Assembly (NCBI RefSeq): GCF_017310015.1
Contig: NZ_CP022297.1
Span: forward strand, 2,914,001-2,978,000
Direction: 5' to 3'
Length of the DNA: 64,000 nucleotides
Source of the DNA: Marinobacterium iners
GTDB lineage: Bacteria; Pseudomonadota; Gammaproteobacteria; Pseudomonadales; Balneatricaceae
Under the pieces are notes generated by a model, which saw only the letters and a list, made by a program, of their open reading frames with translations, made no database searches and was not told the DNA's origin. Below are positions 49,927 through 59,690 of the stretch, one piece after another. The stretch's first letter is position 1; every line of letters begins with the position of its first letter. Position numbers and translations under genes: made by a program.

Positions 49927-49963
49927 TGTCCACTCCTGCTAAATTGAATCGCCTGGCTAAACT

Positions 49964-51232
49964 TCAGCGTGTAAAGATTTGTTTCAGCTGGTCTGTCAGC
50001 TGCTGAATGCCAAGATCATATACTGTCTGTTCCTGATACCAAAGAGATGCCTGCATCTCATCGGACTCGGTTTGCTTGAGTAGCGCTATTACCGGCGCTC
50101 CGGTCTGACGAGCTTTGGCCGCGATATTTTTCAGTCCCGAGCAGTGGGTTCGAATACGGAGCCCCGGCAGGCATTCACGCAGCTGCTCGGCCAGCAAAAT
50201 CAGGTCCGCCTGCAACCCCTTGTGTTCTGCCGCCAGGTAAAGATCAAAGGTCTGACGCACATGATCGGGAACCAACGCCAGAGTCTCAAGCAGAAGAATC
50301 AAACGCTCAACACCCATTGCAAAACCAACCGCAGGTGTTGGTTTCCCGCCAAGCTGCTTTACCAGCCCATCATAGCGACCACCGGCACATACAGTACCCT
50401 GAGCCCCCAGTTGGTCTGTTACCCATTCGAAAACGGTTTTGCAATAATAGTCCAGACCACGAACCAGATAAGGGTTAACCTCATACTGCACTCCGGCAGC
50501 ATCCAGAATTGCGCACAGCTGCTCGAAGTCAGCCGCAGACTCCTGATCGAGGTAGTCTGTCAGTACCGGGGCCTGCTCAAGCAGTTTGCGCGTACCCTCG
50601 TCCTTGGAGTCCAGGATACGCAGAGGATTTGATTCCAGCCTGCGCAGGCTGTCTTCATCAAGCTGGTCAGAATGCCTGCTAAGATATTCCACCAGTGCAT
50701 CGCGGTAACGTGCGCGCGCTTCATTGCTGCCCAGTGAGTTCAGCTGCAGTGTTACAGACTGGTCCAGGCCCAGTTGACGCCACAAAGCGGCACTCATGAG
50801 AATAATTTCAGCATCAATATCCGGTCCGGCCATACCAAAAGCTTCAACACCTACTTGGTGGAACTGGCGATAACGACCTTTTTGTGGTTTTTCATAACGA
50901 AACATGGGCCCCTGATACCAGAGACGCTGCGTCTGATTGTACAGGAGGCCATGCTCTTCACCGGCACGAACACAACATGCCGTCCCCTCTGGCCGCAATG
51001 TCAGACTTTCGCCATTGCGATCTTCAAAGGTATACATTTCTTTCTCAACAATATCGGTTACTTCACCTATTGAGCGCTTGAACAGATCAGTTTGCTCTAC
51101 CACCGGCATGCGAATTTCAGCATAGCCATAGCTACCAAGTACATTTTTTACAGTGCTTTCAAGGTACTGCCAAACCGGTGTCTGGTCCGGCAGGATGTCA
51201 TTCATGCCGCGAATGGCTTTAATTTTGCTCAA
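49964..51232 (-). CDS. hisS: Histidyl-tRNA synthetase
   Basis: 422 residues, class II synthetase. Motif 2 region WYQGPMFRYEKPQKGRYRQFHQ, the histidine-specific loop LVRGLDYYCKTVFEW, and motif 3 AVGFAMGVERL are all present. Directly follows rodZ with 41 bases between, without the usual ispG. Confidence 0.97.
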   Translation of the reverse strand: MSKIKAIRGMNDILPDQTPVWQYLESTVKNVLGSYGYAEIRMPVVEQTDLFKRSIGEVTDIVEKEMYTFEDRNGESLTLRPEGTACCVRAGEEHGLLYNQTQRLWYQGPMFRYEKPQKGRYRQFHQVGVEAFGMAGPDIDAEIILMSAALWRQLGLDQSVTLQLNSLGSNEARARYRDALVEYLSRHSDQLDEDSLRRLESNPLRILDSKDEGTRKLLEQAPVLTDYLDQESAADFEQLCAILDAAGVQYEVNPYLVRGLDYYCKTVFEWVTDQLGAQGTVCAGGRYDGLVKQLGGKPTPAVGFAMGVERLILLLETLALVPDHVRQTFDLYLAAEHKGLQADLILLAEQLRECLPGLRIRTHCSGLKNIAAKARQTGAPVIALLKQTESDEMQASLWYQEQTVYDLGIQQLTDQLKQIFTR

Positions 51233-51273
51233 AACGTCAGCTTTCCTGTTTCGATGAGAATATGTGGGAACTT

Positions 51274-52209
51274 TTAAAGAGGTAGACTAAAACGGGCGAC
51301 ATTGTCCTTGCTCAACACGGCAAGATCAATGGACTCCCCTTCATAGCTGAGCATACGTACGGCATTGACCTTACCGATAACCACAGCCAACGTGGAGTCG
51401 CTCTGGAAATTGAGCGACTGGCCTGCCTGCGCCACACCGTTGAACAACGTGCGCCCACCAACCTCACGAATGCTGATCCAGCAGTCATCGCTGAATGCCA
51501 CTTCGAGACCGTTGGAAACCGACGTAGCAGGAGTAGACTCCCGCTCCTGCTCAGCGGCAGAGGACACCGCCTCTTGCTCGTCCTGCAATTGTTCGATCTG
51601 CTCTTCAGTAAGGTAGACCGGTTCTTCCTCATCGGCCGCTGCGATGGGCGCGGCAATAACGTCCTCACTCTTGCCTGAAGCAGACCCCTCAGGGGCAACA
51701 TCATCCAACTGAGGTAAAATCAAGGTATTTCCATCGCTGGTTTCTATTGATAAAGGCCTGTTATCCAGTGGTTCACGATCTGCTGTCGTGAGGCCCTGCT
51801 GGGTTTGCCACCACCAGACACTGGCTGCAATCAATGCCAGTACAAAAAGCCAACTGCCAATCTTGAGCAATGGACGCCCCTGATGACGACCCGGTACGGT
51901 TGAAACCGTACCGATGGCCTTAACCGCACTGGCCATTTGGACATTACCGCTTGCACGATTGTAACTGGCAACGATTGCGTCTGCGTCAAGCCTGAGAAAC
52001 TTGGCATAGGAACGTATATAGCCACGCGAGAAAACGGGGTCAGACAGGTACTGCAGGTCCCCCTTTTCAATCGCTTGTACAACCGCCTTGGATAAATTCA
52101 GCTGCCTGCATACCTGTTCAACACTCAGCCCTTGCTGCTCACGGGCCTGAGTAAACTGAACTGCTGGAAAATCGCTGCTTGTGCTTTCGGACCGGGCTTC
52201 TTCGCTCAC
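51274..52209 (-). CDS. rodZ: Cytoskeletal protein RodZ
   Basis: 311 residues. N-terminal Cro-type helix-turn-helix (about 20-85, with GLSVEQVCRQLNLSKAVVQAIEKGD), membrane helix about 122-140, acidic periplasmic linker, and a C-terminal DUF4115 domain (ISIREVGGRTLFNGVAQAGQSL). Links MreB to the membrane to keep cell shape. Overlaps pilW by four bases. Confidence 0.93.
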   Translation of the reverse strand: MSEEARSESTSSDFPAVQFTQAREQQGLSVEQVCRQLNLSKAVVQAIEKGDLQYLSDPVFSRGYIRSYAKFLRLDADAIVASYNRASGNVQMASAVKAIGTVSTVPGRHQGRPLLKIGSWLFVLALIAASVWWWQTQQGLTTADREPLDNRPLSIETSDGNTLILPQLDDVAPEGSASGKSEDVIAAPIAAADEEEPVYLTEEQIEQLQDEQEAVSSAAEQERESTPATSVSNGLEVAFSDDCWISIREVGGRTLFNGVAQAGQSLNFQSDSTLAVVIGKVNAVRMLSYEGESIDLAVLSKDNVARFSLPL

Positions 52210-52982
52210 TGAGCTGTCTCCTCATAAAGCCGATATTCTTGCGACTTCGGGTACAAATTCTTGAGCAGCAGCGCATAGGTTGCAGCACGGGACACATTAC
52301 GCTCTGCGCGAGCCAGCCGTATCCCCAACCAAAGACTTCTGGAGCTGTGCTCTGTACGCTGCTGATCAACCAGTTCACGAAAACGTTCAAACAGACGATT
52401 GGATGCTGCATTCTCGCCCTTATCCAGCAACAATCCAGACAGCTCGACCAACGCAACCGGCCGGTTACCATTAATTGCCAGAGAGCGCCTGAAGGCCTCT
52501 TCCGCTTTCTCAGGTGAATCGATCAAAAGGTAACATCGGCCCAGATTCTCGAATGCCTGCGCACGCTGCTGATAAAAAGGATCAGTGGTTGCCTGGTTAA
52601 GCTGCTCACATGCCTCTCCATAACGCTGCTGCGAGAACAGGAAGGCTCCGTAGTTGTTATGAATCATGGCGGAGGTTCTGTCAGCCGACATCGCCTTGCG
52701 GAAATATTCTTCAGCGAGCTCGAATTCCTGCTCGGTCTGAAAAATCAGCGCCATTGCGTTATAGGCCGGGGCATAGCCGGAATCGATTGCTATGGCACGC
52801 TGAACCGACGTTTTGGCATTGACGGTATTGCCCGCCTGAAGATACTGCAGACCAAGATTGGTATAGGCCTCCAGTGCATCCTGAGGTGAATTGGCAGCCT
52901 TGCCGGAACCGGTGGTCTGGCTCGCGCAGCCAGCCATCAGCGTTACTGCAAGCAGCAACATCAACACACCGGATCGTTTCAC
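52206..52982 (-). CDS. pilW: Type IV pilus biogenesis lipoprotein PilW/PilF
   Basis: 258 residues, lipobox TLMAGC, then TPR repeats (AYTNLGLQYLQAGN, APAYNAMALIFQTEQEFELAEEYFRKA). PilF/PilW places the secretin PilQ in the outer membrane. Between rlmN and rodZ as in pseudomonads. Confidence 0.92.
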   Translation of the reverse strand: MKRSGVLMLLLAVTLMAGCASQTTGSGKAANSPQDALEAYTNLGLQYLQAGNTVNAKTSVQRAIAIDSGYAPAYNAMALIFQTEQEFELAEEYFRKAMSADRTSAMIHNNYGAFLFSQQRYGEACEQLNQATTDPFYQQRAQAFENLGRCYLLIDSPEKAEEAFRRSLAINGNRPVALVELSGLLLDKGENAASNRLFERFRELVDQQRTEHSSRSLWLGIRLARAERNVSRAATYALLLKNLYPKSQEYRLYEETAQ

Positions 52983-52991
52983 TCTACCCCC

Positions 52992-54140
52992 TTATAACCT
53001 TTGACTCTTTCCGTGAACAGGCTCTTCTTGTACCACAGGAATATACTTTTGGCTACGCCGGGTACGGTCTTCAACCTGACCCACAAGCTGCCCACAAGCT
53101 GCATCCACATCATCGCCACGGGTACGCCTTACCGTCGTAATGATCGAAGCTTTCAGCATAATATCCTTGAAGCACTGAATCGCCCCTTCCGATGGGCGAC
53201 GATAATCAGAATTGGGGAAAGGGTTGAACGGAATGAGGTTCAACTTACAGGGCACCTGGCGCAGCACCTTAACCAGCTCCCGCGCGTGCTCAGGCTGATC
53301 ATTAACACCCTCAATAAGAGTGTACTCGACCGTAATCACACGCTTGTCATTCAATCCCTCAAGATAACGATTGCAGGCGGCGATCAGCTCTTCAATTGGG
53401 TAACGCTTGTTGATTGGAACCAGTTCGTTACGCAATGCATTGTTTGGTGCGTGCAGCGAAATGGCCAATGACACGTCACTGACTTCACGCAGCCTGTCCA
53501 GTGCAGGCACCACACCCGCCGTACTCAGCGTAACGCGACGTTTAGACAGACCGTAGGCATTGTCATCCATCATCAATTGAGTCGCATCAACAACATTGTC
53601 GAAGTTCATAAGCGGCTCACCCATGCCCATCAACACCACGTTGCTGACCCGGCGTTCTGACGGATCAAACGGGCCATAGGCACGGATAGCCACACGGAGC
53701 TGAGCAATAATTTCAGCCGTTGACAGGTTACGGTTGAAACCCTGCTTGCCGGTCGAACAGAAACTGCAATCAAGTGAGCACCCGACCTGTGATGACACAC
53801 ACAGCGTACGTCGGTCGCCATCAGGTATGAGTACCATTTCGATCGCCGAACCACCATCCATCCGAATGACCCATTTGCGGGTCCCGTCTTTGGACACCTT
53901 GTCCAACAGGATCTCAGGCTCGCGAATTTCAGCCATTTCAGCCAATCGAGCACGCAACGCCTTGCTGATATTGGTCATCTCATCGAAGCTGGATGCGCCC
54001 TGCTGATGCAGCCATTTAAGTACCTGAGTGGCACGAAAACGCTTTTCGCCCATCTGCTCAAAAAAGTCTTCCAGCTTGGTGGGCGACAGTCCCAGCAGAT
54101 TGATCTTGGTGGGGGACTCGGACATCGGATGTTTACTCAT
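52992..54140 (-). CDS. rlmN: Dual-specificity 23S rRNA/tRNA A2 methyltransferase
   Basis: 382 residues, radical SAM enzyme with the cluster motif CSLDCSFC and the methyl-carrying cysteine near the C-terminus (DVDAACGQL). Methylates A2503 of 23S rRNA and A37 of tRNAs. Confidence 0.96.
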   Translation of the reverse strand: MSKHPMSESPTKINLLGLSPTKLEDFFEQMGEKRFRATQVLKWLHQQGASSFDEMTNISKALRARLAEMAEIREPEILLDKVSKDGTRKWVIRMDGGSAIEMVLIPDGDRRTLCVSSQVGCSLDCSFCSTGKQGFNRNLSTAEIIAQLRVAIRAYGPFDPSERRVSNVVLMGMGEPLMNFDNVVDATQLMMDDNAYGLSKRRVTLSTAGVVPALDRLREVSDVSLAISLHAPNNALRNELVPINKRYPIEELIAACNRYLEGLNDKRVITVEYTLIEGVNDQPEHARELVKVLRQVPCKLNLIPFNPFPNSDYRRPSEGAIQCFKDIMLKASIITTVRRTRGDDVDAACGQLVGQVEDRTRRSQKYIPVVQEEPVHGKSQRL

Positions 54141-54184
54141 CTTTGGGGTAACAGGCTGCCCGGACGGGCAGCCCGAAGGGTCTA

Positions 54185-54592
54185 TCAGGCGCCGAAGAAA
54201 TAGGCGATTTCGCGCTCGGCAGAAGAGGCAGAGTCGGAACCGTGTACCGCATTGGCATCAATGGACTCGGCGAAGTCACGGCGAATGGTGCCCTCAGCCG
54301 CTTCTTTCGGGTTAGTCGCGCCCATCAGTTCGCGATTCAGAGCAATTGCATTCTCGCCTTCCAGCACCTGAACAACAACCGGACCGGAAGTCATGAAGGC
54401 AACCAGGTCAGCAAAGAACGGACGCTCTTTATGCTCAGCGTAGAAGCCTTCAGCGTCTTGCTTGCTCAGCTGCTTCATCTGCATGGCGACAATTTTCAGA
54501 TCAGCTTTCTCAAAACGGCTAACGATTTCGCCAATTACGTTCTTTGCCACTGCGTCCGGTTTGATGATGGAAAGTGTGCGTTCAACTGCCAT
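54185..54592 (-). CDS. ndk: Nucleoside diphosphate kinase
   Basis: 135 residues from the ATG at 54592 (MAVERTLSIIKPD). The phosphorylated histidine is H117 in NAVHGSDS. Slightly shorter than the E. coli enzyme. Conserved position between isc genes and rlmN. Confidence 0.96.
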   Translation of the reverse strand: MAVERTLSIIKPDAVAKNVIGEIVSRFEKADLKIVAMQMKQLSKQDAEGFYAEHKERPFFADLVAFMTSGPVVVQVLEGENAIALNRELMGATNPKEAAEGTIRRDFAESIDANAVHGSDSASSAEREIAYFFGA

Positions 54593-54685
54593 AGGTAACA
54601 TCCCCAATCTATAGTACTAAGGTCAATAAGGCGCAACATTATACGCAAAGCACCTCTTACTGAACAGCAGCGACTCTCAAAGCTG

Positions 54686-54886
54686 TCAATCCATTTCCTC
54701 GATCCAGGCCATCTGGATCGCTTCGAGGATTTTTTCGCCACAGTGATCAGGATCATCATCAAACTCATCGAGTTCCATCACCCGACTATAAAGGTCGGGG
54801 AAACTGATTCTCAGCGGATCCTGCTCCGGAAAGCGCTCAACCAGCTCTATGGCAATATCGTTTACATCCGTCCACTTGAGACCCAT
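54686..54886 (-). CDS. iscX: Iron-sulfur assembly protein IscX
   Basis: 66 acidic residues, MGLKWTDVNDIAIELVERFP and RVMELDEFDDDPDHCGEKILEAIQMAWIEE, the complete IscX pattern. Small adaptor of IscS. Last isc gene of the cluster, eight bases after fdx. Confidence 0.95.
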   Translation of the reverse strand: MGLKWTDVNDIAIELVERFPEQDPLRISFPDLYSRVMELDEFDDDPDHCGEKILEAIQMAWIEEMD

Positions 54887-54894
54887 AACTCACC

Positions 54895-55233
54895 TCAGTG
54901 CTGTTCTGACACCTGATTAATGGTGTACTTGGGAATTTCAACTACCAGATCCATACTATCCACAACTGCCTGACAACTGAGACGCGACTCCGGCTCAAGC
55001 CCCCAGGCCTTGTCGAGCATGTCGTCTTCGAGCTCATCGGCCTCATTAAGAGAATCAAAGCCTTCGCGCACAATGACATGACAGGTGGTACAGGCGCAGG
55101 ATTTTTCGCAGGCATGTTCAATTTCGATGCCGTTGGCCAGTGCCAGATCACAGATTGTGATGCCGCCTTCTGTCTCTATGACCTTGCCTTCAGGGCACAA
55201 TTCCTCATGCGGAAGAAAGATTACCTGTGGCAT
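54895..55233 (-). CDS. fdx: Isc-type [2Fe-2S] ferredoxin
   Basis: 112 residues with C-x5-C-x2-C (CEKSCACTTC) and a distal cysteine in RLSCQAVV. Electron donor in cluster assembly. Its ATG overlaps the hscA stop by one base. Confidence 0.96.
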   Translation of the reverse strand: MPQVIFLPHEELCPEGKVIETEGGITICDLALANGIEIEHACEKSCACTTCHVIVREGFDSLNEADELEDDMLDKAWGLEPESRLSCQAVVDSMDLVVEIPKYTINQVSEQH

Positions 55234-57113
55234 CAGCGGGTCTCCTTATCGATTTCATCAATGGTATGGCCGGACAGGGCACGGGAAATGCTCTGGTCCA
55301 TCCGACGTGAAGCGAAGAAGTCACTGGCCTTGGCCAACTGCTCAACCCCCGCTTCGATGCGACGGTAATCAGCCTCTGCAACCAGTCGCTCAAGCGTTGC
55401 AATTTCGGACTGCAGCATGGAGACTTCAGCCTCATTCAGGAGGCCTCCATCCTGCGACATGGCCGCCCTCAGTGCAGCAATAATACGCTCGGCCTCAACC
55501 TGCTGCTCTCGCAGATTTCGAGCCTCAAGATCTTCTGCCGCATGACTGTAGGACTCCTTCAGCATACGTGCAATTTCGTCATCGCTCAGGCCATAGGACG
55601 GCTTCACCTGAATACTGCTGACCACACCTGTTGAAAGCTCCTGTGCGGACACATTGAGCAAACCGTCGGCATCAACCTGAAAAGTCACACGAATTTTGGC
55701 TGCACCCGCGGCCATCGGCGGAATATCGCGCAGAACAAAGCGTGCCAGTGAACGGCAGTCACTGACCAGTTCACGCTCGCCCTGAAGCACGTGGATCGCC
55801 ATTGCGGTCTGACCATCCTGATAGGTGGTGAACTCCTGCGCCCTTGCAACCGGGATCGCCGTATTACGGTGTACAATCTTTTCAACCAGCCCGCCCATGG
55901 TTTCAAGTCCGAGGGACAGGGGAATGACATCCAGCAGCAGCATGTCACTGTCAGGCTTGTTGCCAACCAGCACATCCGCCTGCAGCGCCGCTCCGATCGC
56001 CACCACACGATCCGGATCTATATCAATATGTGGCGCTCGACCAAAGAATTCTCCCACCGCATCGCGTACACGCGGTACGCGGGTTGAGCCGCCCACCATG
56101 ACAACTTCAGCGATATCAGCCTTATCTATGCCTGCATCCTTCAATGTACGTCGACAGGTACGCAGGGTACGGCTCACAAGCGGTTCGATCAGCTCATCAA
56201 ACTGGGCACGGGAAACATGCACCTCCACCTCCCGACCACCGGCCGAAAGAGTCTCAGTCACCTCAGCTTCATCCGTAAGGCGCTCTTTTATGCGTCGCGC
56301 AAGGGCTGAAACGCTGCGTGCCGATGACGCATCCAGCTGCTCAGCCAAACCACTCTGCTGCAACAGGTGTTCCGCCAGCATGCGGTCGAAATCATCACCA
56401 CCCAGCGCCGTATCGCCACCGGTAGCCAACACTTCAAACACTCCACGGTTCAGTCGCAGAATGGAGATATCAAAGGTTCCACCGCCCAGATCATAGACGG
56501 CGATCACGCCCTCATCTTCCTGATCCAGACCATAAGCAACCGCTGCAGCCGTCGGTTCGTTCAACAGGCGAAGCACCTTAAGTCCGGCAAGCTGCGCCGC
56601 ATCCTTCGTTGCCTGACGCTGAGCATCATCAAAATAGGCAGGGACCGTAATAACGGCACCTTCCAACTCACCACCCAGCGCTGCACGCGCACGCTCAGCC
56701 AGTTCAGACAATATATCAGCCGAGACCTCTACCGGGCTCTTGTTCCCGGCCGCCGTTTGCAGATAGGGCATGCCAGAATCGGACGCGACCAGATGATAGG
56801 GCATTTCGTCACCCAGCCCTTTCATCGCCTCTACGCCACGCCCCATCAGGCGCTTGACTGAACTGATGGTATTGTGTGGATCCTGGGCGGCACCTGCCAG
56901 CGCTCCAGCACCTACCAGAGGAGCCTCGCCGGCGCGATAGCGCACAACTGAGGGCAACAGATGTACCCCCAGCGCATCCGCCAGGGTAACAGCAGCCCCA
57001 CTGCGCACCGATGCTACCAGTGAGTTCGTCGTACCCAGATCAATTCCGACCGCCAGCTTGCGCGCGTGCGGCTCCGGACTCTGTCCGGGTTCAGCTATTT
57101 GCAGTAGTGCCAT
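55233..57113 (-). CDS. hscA: Hsp70-type chaperone HscA
   Basis: 626 residues from the ATG at 57113; the longer frame overlaps hscB and lacks homology. GIDLGTTNSLVASVR, VYDLGGGTFDISIL and VVMVGGSTRVPRVRDAV are the Hsp70 nucleotide-binding motifs. It binds LPPVK of IscU to drive cluster transfer. Confidence 0.97.
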   Translation of the reverse strand: MALLQIAEPGQSPEPHARKLAVGIDLGTTNSLVASVRSGAAVTLADALGVHLLPSVVRYRAGEAPLVGAGALAGAAQDPHNTISSVKRLMGRGVEAMKGLGDEMPYHLVASDSGMPYLQTAAGNKSPVEVSADILSELAERARAALGGELEGAVITVPAYFDDAQRQATKDAAQLAGLKVLRLLNEPTAAAVAYGLDQEDEGVIAVYDLGGGTFDISILRLNRGVFEVLATGGDTALGGDDFDRMLAEHLLQQSGLAEQLDASSARSVSALARRIKERLTDEAEVTETLSAGGREVEVHVSRAQFDELIEPLVSRTLRTCRRTLKDAGIDKADIAEVVMVGGSTRVPRVRDAVGEFFGRAPHIDIDPDRVVAIGAALQADVLVGNKPDSDMLLLDVIPLSLGLETMGGLVEKIVHRNTAIPVARAQEFTTYQDGQTAMAIHVLQGERELVSDCRSLARFVLRDIPPMAAGAAKIRVTFQVDADGLLNVSAQELSTGVVSSIQVKPSYGLSDDEIARMLKESYSHAAEDLEARNLREQQVEAERIIAALRAAMSQDGGLLNEAEVSMLQSEIATLERLVAEADYRRIEAGVEQLAKASDFFASRRMDQSISRALSGHTIDEIDKETR

Positions 57114-57123
57114 AGTGCTTCCG

Positions 57124-57654
57124 TTAGTCTTCGAACAGTCTGTCTTCGAGCGCTGCGACTTCCGTCTGCAGCTTGGACATGAATTGCATCTTGCGCACCT
57201 GTAGCTCCGCCTGCTCCAGCGACAGGGCTTCCCAGGCACGAGCAAAGCCGGACTCCAGCGAGCGCAGCTCAGCTTCTACCAACGCCGTCAAACGCTCCAA
57301 CTCCGCCTCGGGGTCACTGCATTCAGGCGCTTCAGCTACCTGCTCACGCAGCTCCATCTGTTCCATGAGAAACATGGGATCGAGTTGTACACGTGAATCA
57401 TGCACTGTATCGATACCCTGGAGGGATAATAGATACTGCGCTCGCCGCAACGGTGACTTGAGAGTCGAGAGGGCTTCATTCAGATAGGCAGTATACTGAA
57501 CCGCAAGACGCTGCTCTCGGTCAGACTGATGTGAATGTCTGTCAGGATGAAGCTGCTTTTGCAGCTCCCTGTAACGCGAGGAGAGTTCGGCCTGATCGAT
57601 ATCAAAACCGACCGGCAGGCCGAGAAATTCAAAATAGTTGCGCGTGATATCCAT
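57124..57654 (-). CDS. hscB: J-domain co-chaperone HscB
   Basis: 176 residues from the second ATG (MDITRNYFEFLGLP). J-domain HPD motif in LHPDRHSHQ, and a C-terminal HSCB helical domain. Brings IscU to HscA. Confidence 0.95.
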   Translation of the reverse strand: MDITRNYFEFLGLPVGFDIDQAELSSRYRELQKQLHPDRHSHQSDREQRLAVQYTAYLNEALSTLKSPLRRAQYLLSLQGIDTVHDSRVQLDPMFLMEQMELREQVAEAPECSDPEAELERLTALVEAELRSLESGFARAWEALSLEQAELQVRKMQFMSKLQTEVAALEDRLFED

Positions 57655-57681
57655 CAACCGACCTCAATAACCCCGAACGGG

Positions 57682-58005
57682 TCAGATGTTGAAGCTTTCA
57701 CCGCAACCACATTCACTTCGTACGTTCGGGTTGTTGAACTTGAACCCTTCGTTGAGCCCTTCTCGAACAAAGTCCAGCTCAGTACCGTCAAGGTAAGTCA
57801 GGCTTTTGGGGTCAATCATTACCTTCACTCCACCGAACTCAAACACCTCATCTTCAGGCTCGCCGGAATCAACAAATTCCAGCACATAAGCCATGCCGGA
57901 GCAGCCCGAGGTTCTGACGCCAAGGCGTATACCTTCCCCGTGGCCTCGCTGTTCCAGGTAGCGCGCGACATGGTCAACCGCGGCCTGTGTCATGCTAATC
58001 GCCAT
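57682..58005 (-). CDS. iscA: Iron-sulfur scaffold/carrier IscA
   Basis: 107 residues from the ATG at 58005. The three IscA cysteines are present: one in TSGCSGMAY and two in ECGCGESF near the C-terminus. Confidence 0.96.
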   Translation of the reverse strand: MAISMTQAAVDHVARYLEQRGHGEGIRLGVRTSGCSGMAYVLEFVDSGEPEDEVFEFGGVKVMIDPKSLTYLDGTELDFVREGLNEGFKFNNPNVRSECGCGESFNI

Positions 58006-58044
58006 AATCACCCCAGTAACGGGGGCACCAGCCCCCGCTTTCAC

Positions 58045-58428
58045 TCACTTCTGCTGTTTCTTGCGGTAGTCTTCTACTGCAGCCTTGATCGCATCTTCGG
58101 CCAGAACCGAGCAGTGGATCTTCACCGGCGGCAATGCCAGCTCTTCGGCAATACGAGAGTTTTTCAGCTCGGATGCCTGATCCAGTGTCATCCCCTTGAC
58201 CCACTCGGTCACCAGAGAGCTGGATGCAATGGCTGACCCGCAGCCGTAGGTCTTGAAGCGTGCATCTTCAATTACACCCTCGTCACTGACCTTGATCTGC
58301 AGTCGCATTACGTCACCACACGCCGGGGCACCAACCATACCGGTGCCTACATGCGGGTCATCGGCGTCCATTTTACCGACATTGCGCGGATTTTCGTAAT
58401 GATCAATTACCTGTTCGCTGTAAGCCAT
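58045..58428 (-). CDS. iscU: Iron-sulfur cluster scaffold IscU
   Basis: 127 residues with C37, C63 and C106 at the E. coli positions and the HscA recognition motif LPPVK at 99-103. Confidence 0.97.
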   Translation of the reverse strand: MAYSEQVIDHYENPRNVGKMDADDPHVGTGMVGAPACGDVMRLQIKVSDEGVIEDARFKTYGCGSAIASSSLVTEWVKGMTLDQASELKNSRIAEELALPPVKIHCSVLAEDAIKAAVEDYRKKQQK

Positions 58429-58455
58429 GATAAACCTCCAAAAACTTTAGCGGTG

Positions 58456-59670
58456 TTAGTGGTGAACCCACTCAACCTTGCTCAAATCGACGCCGTCTTT
58501 ATACATATCCCACAGCGGCGACAGTTCACGCAGTTTTTCCACTGCGTGACGGCATTGTTCAACTGCATAATCCACCTCTTCTTCAGTGGTGAATCGACCC
58601 AGCGAGAAACGGATGGAGCTGTGTGCCAGCTCATCATTCAACCCCAGTGCACGCAGCACATAGGACGGTTCAAGGCTTGCTGAGGTACAGGCAGAGCCTG
58701 AGGAAACCGCCAGATCCTTTATCGACATCAGCAGCGACTCGCCTTCCACGAAGGCAAAGCTGATATTCAGGATTCCCGGTACGCGCTGCTCGGTGGAGCC
58801 GTTAACGTGAACCTCTTCCATATTCTGCACACCATCCCAAAGACGTGCGCGCAGTGTTTCAAGCCGGGCAGTTTCAGCCGCCATCTCTTCACCTGCGATA
58901 CGGAAAGCCTCACCCATCCCTACAATCTGATGGGTCGGCAAGGTACCGGAACGCATGCCACGCTCGTGACCACCGCCATGAATCTGTGCTTCGATGCGTA
59001 CACGCGGCTTGCGGCGTACATAAAGAGCACCAACACCCTTGGGGCCATAAATCTTGTGTGCGCAGACCGACAGCAGATCCACCTTTAGCTCGTTGAGATT
59101 GATTGGCAGTTTGCCAGCGCTCTGAGCCGCGTCGACGTGGAAGAGAACACCCTTTTCACGGGTAATCTCGCCGATGGCCGCGATATCGGTAATGGTGCCG
59201 ATTTCATTATTCACGTGCATCAGGGACACCAGAATAGTGTCATCGCGCAGCGCTTCGGAAACCTGGCGCGGACTGATAATACCGTTGCTGTCCGGTTCCA
59301 GATATGTCACCTCAAAACCTTCACGTTCCAGCTGACGGCAGGGGTCAAGCACCGCCTTGTGCTCAATTTTCGAGGTGATGATATGTTTACCCTTCTTGTT
59401 ATAGAAGTGGGCAACACCCTTGATTGCAAGGTTGTCAGACTCGGTGGCACCGGATGTCCAAACAATTTCACGCGGGTCCGCACCCAGCAGATCAGCCACC
59501 TGACGACGCGCATTTTCCACCGCTTCTTCAGCTTTCCAGCCGAACAGGTGGGAACGGGACGCCGGGTTACCAAAGTTCCCGTCCAGTGTCAGACACTCGG
59601 TCATCTTCTGAGCCACGCGCGGATCAACCGGTGTGGTTGCAGCGTAATCAAGGTAGATCGGCAGTTTCAT
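58456..59670 (-). CDS. iscS: Cysteine desulfurase IscS
   Basis: 404 residues from the ATG at 59670 (MKLPIYLDYAATTPVD). PLP lysine in CAHKIYGPKGVG and the sulfur-carrying cysteine in SSGSACTSASLEPSYVL. The upstream ATG at 59694 overlaps iscR and is not preferred. Confidence 0.97.
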   Translation of the reverse strand: MKLPIYLDYAATTPVDPRVAQKMTECLTLDGNFGNPASRSHLFGWKAEEAVENARRQVADLLGADPREIVWTSGATESDNLAIKGVAHFYNKKGKHIITSKIEHKAVLDPCRQLEREGFEVTYLEPDSNGIISPRQVSEALRDDTILVSLMHVNNEIGTITDIAAIGEITREKGVLFHVDAAQSAGKLPINLNELKVDLLSVCAHKIYGPKGVGALYVRRKPRVRIEAQIHGGGHERGMRSGTLPTHQIVGMGEAFRIAGEEMAAETARLETLRARLWDGVQNMEEVHVNGSTEQRVPGILNISFAFVEGESLLMSIKDLAVSSGSACTSASLEPSYVLRALGLNDELAHSSIRFSLGRFTTEEEVDYAVEQCRHAVEKLRELSPLWDMYKDGVDLSKVEWVHH

Positions 59671-59690
59671 CTCATCTCTCCAAAAAACTC

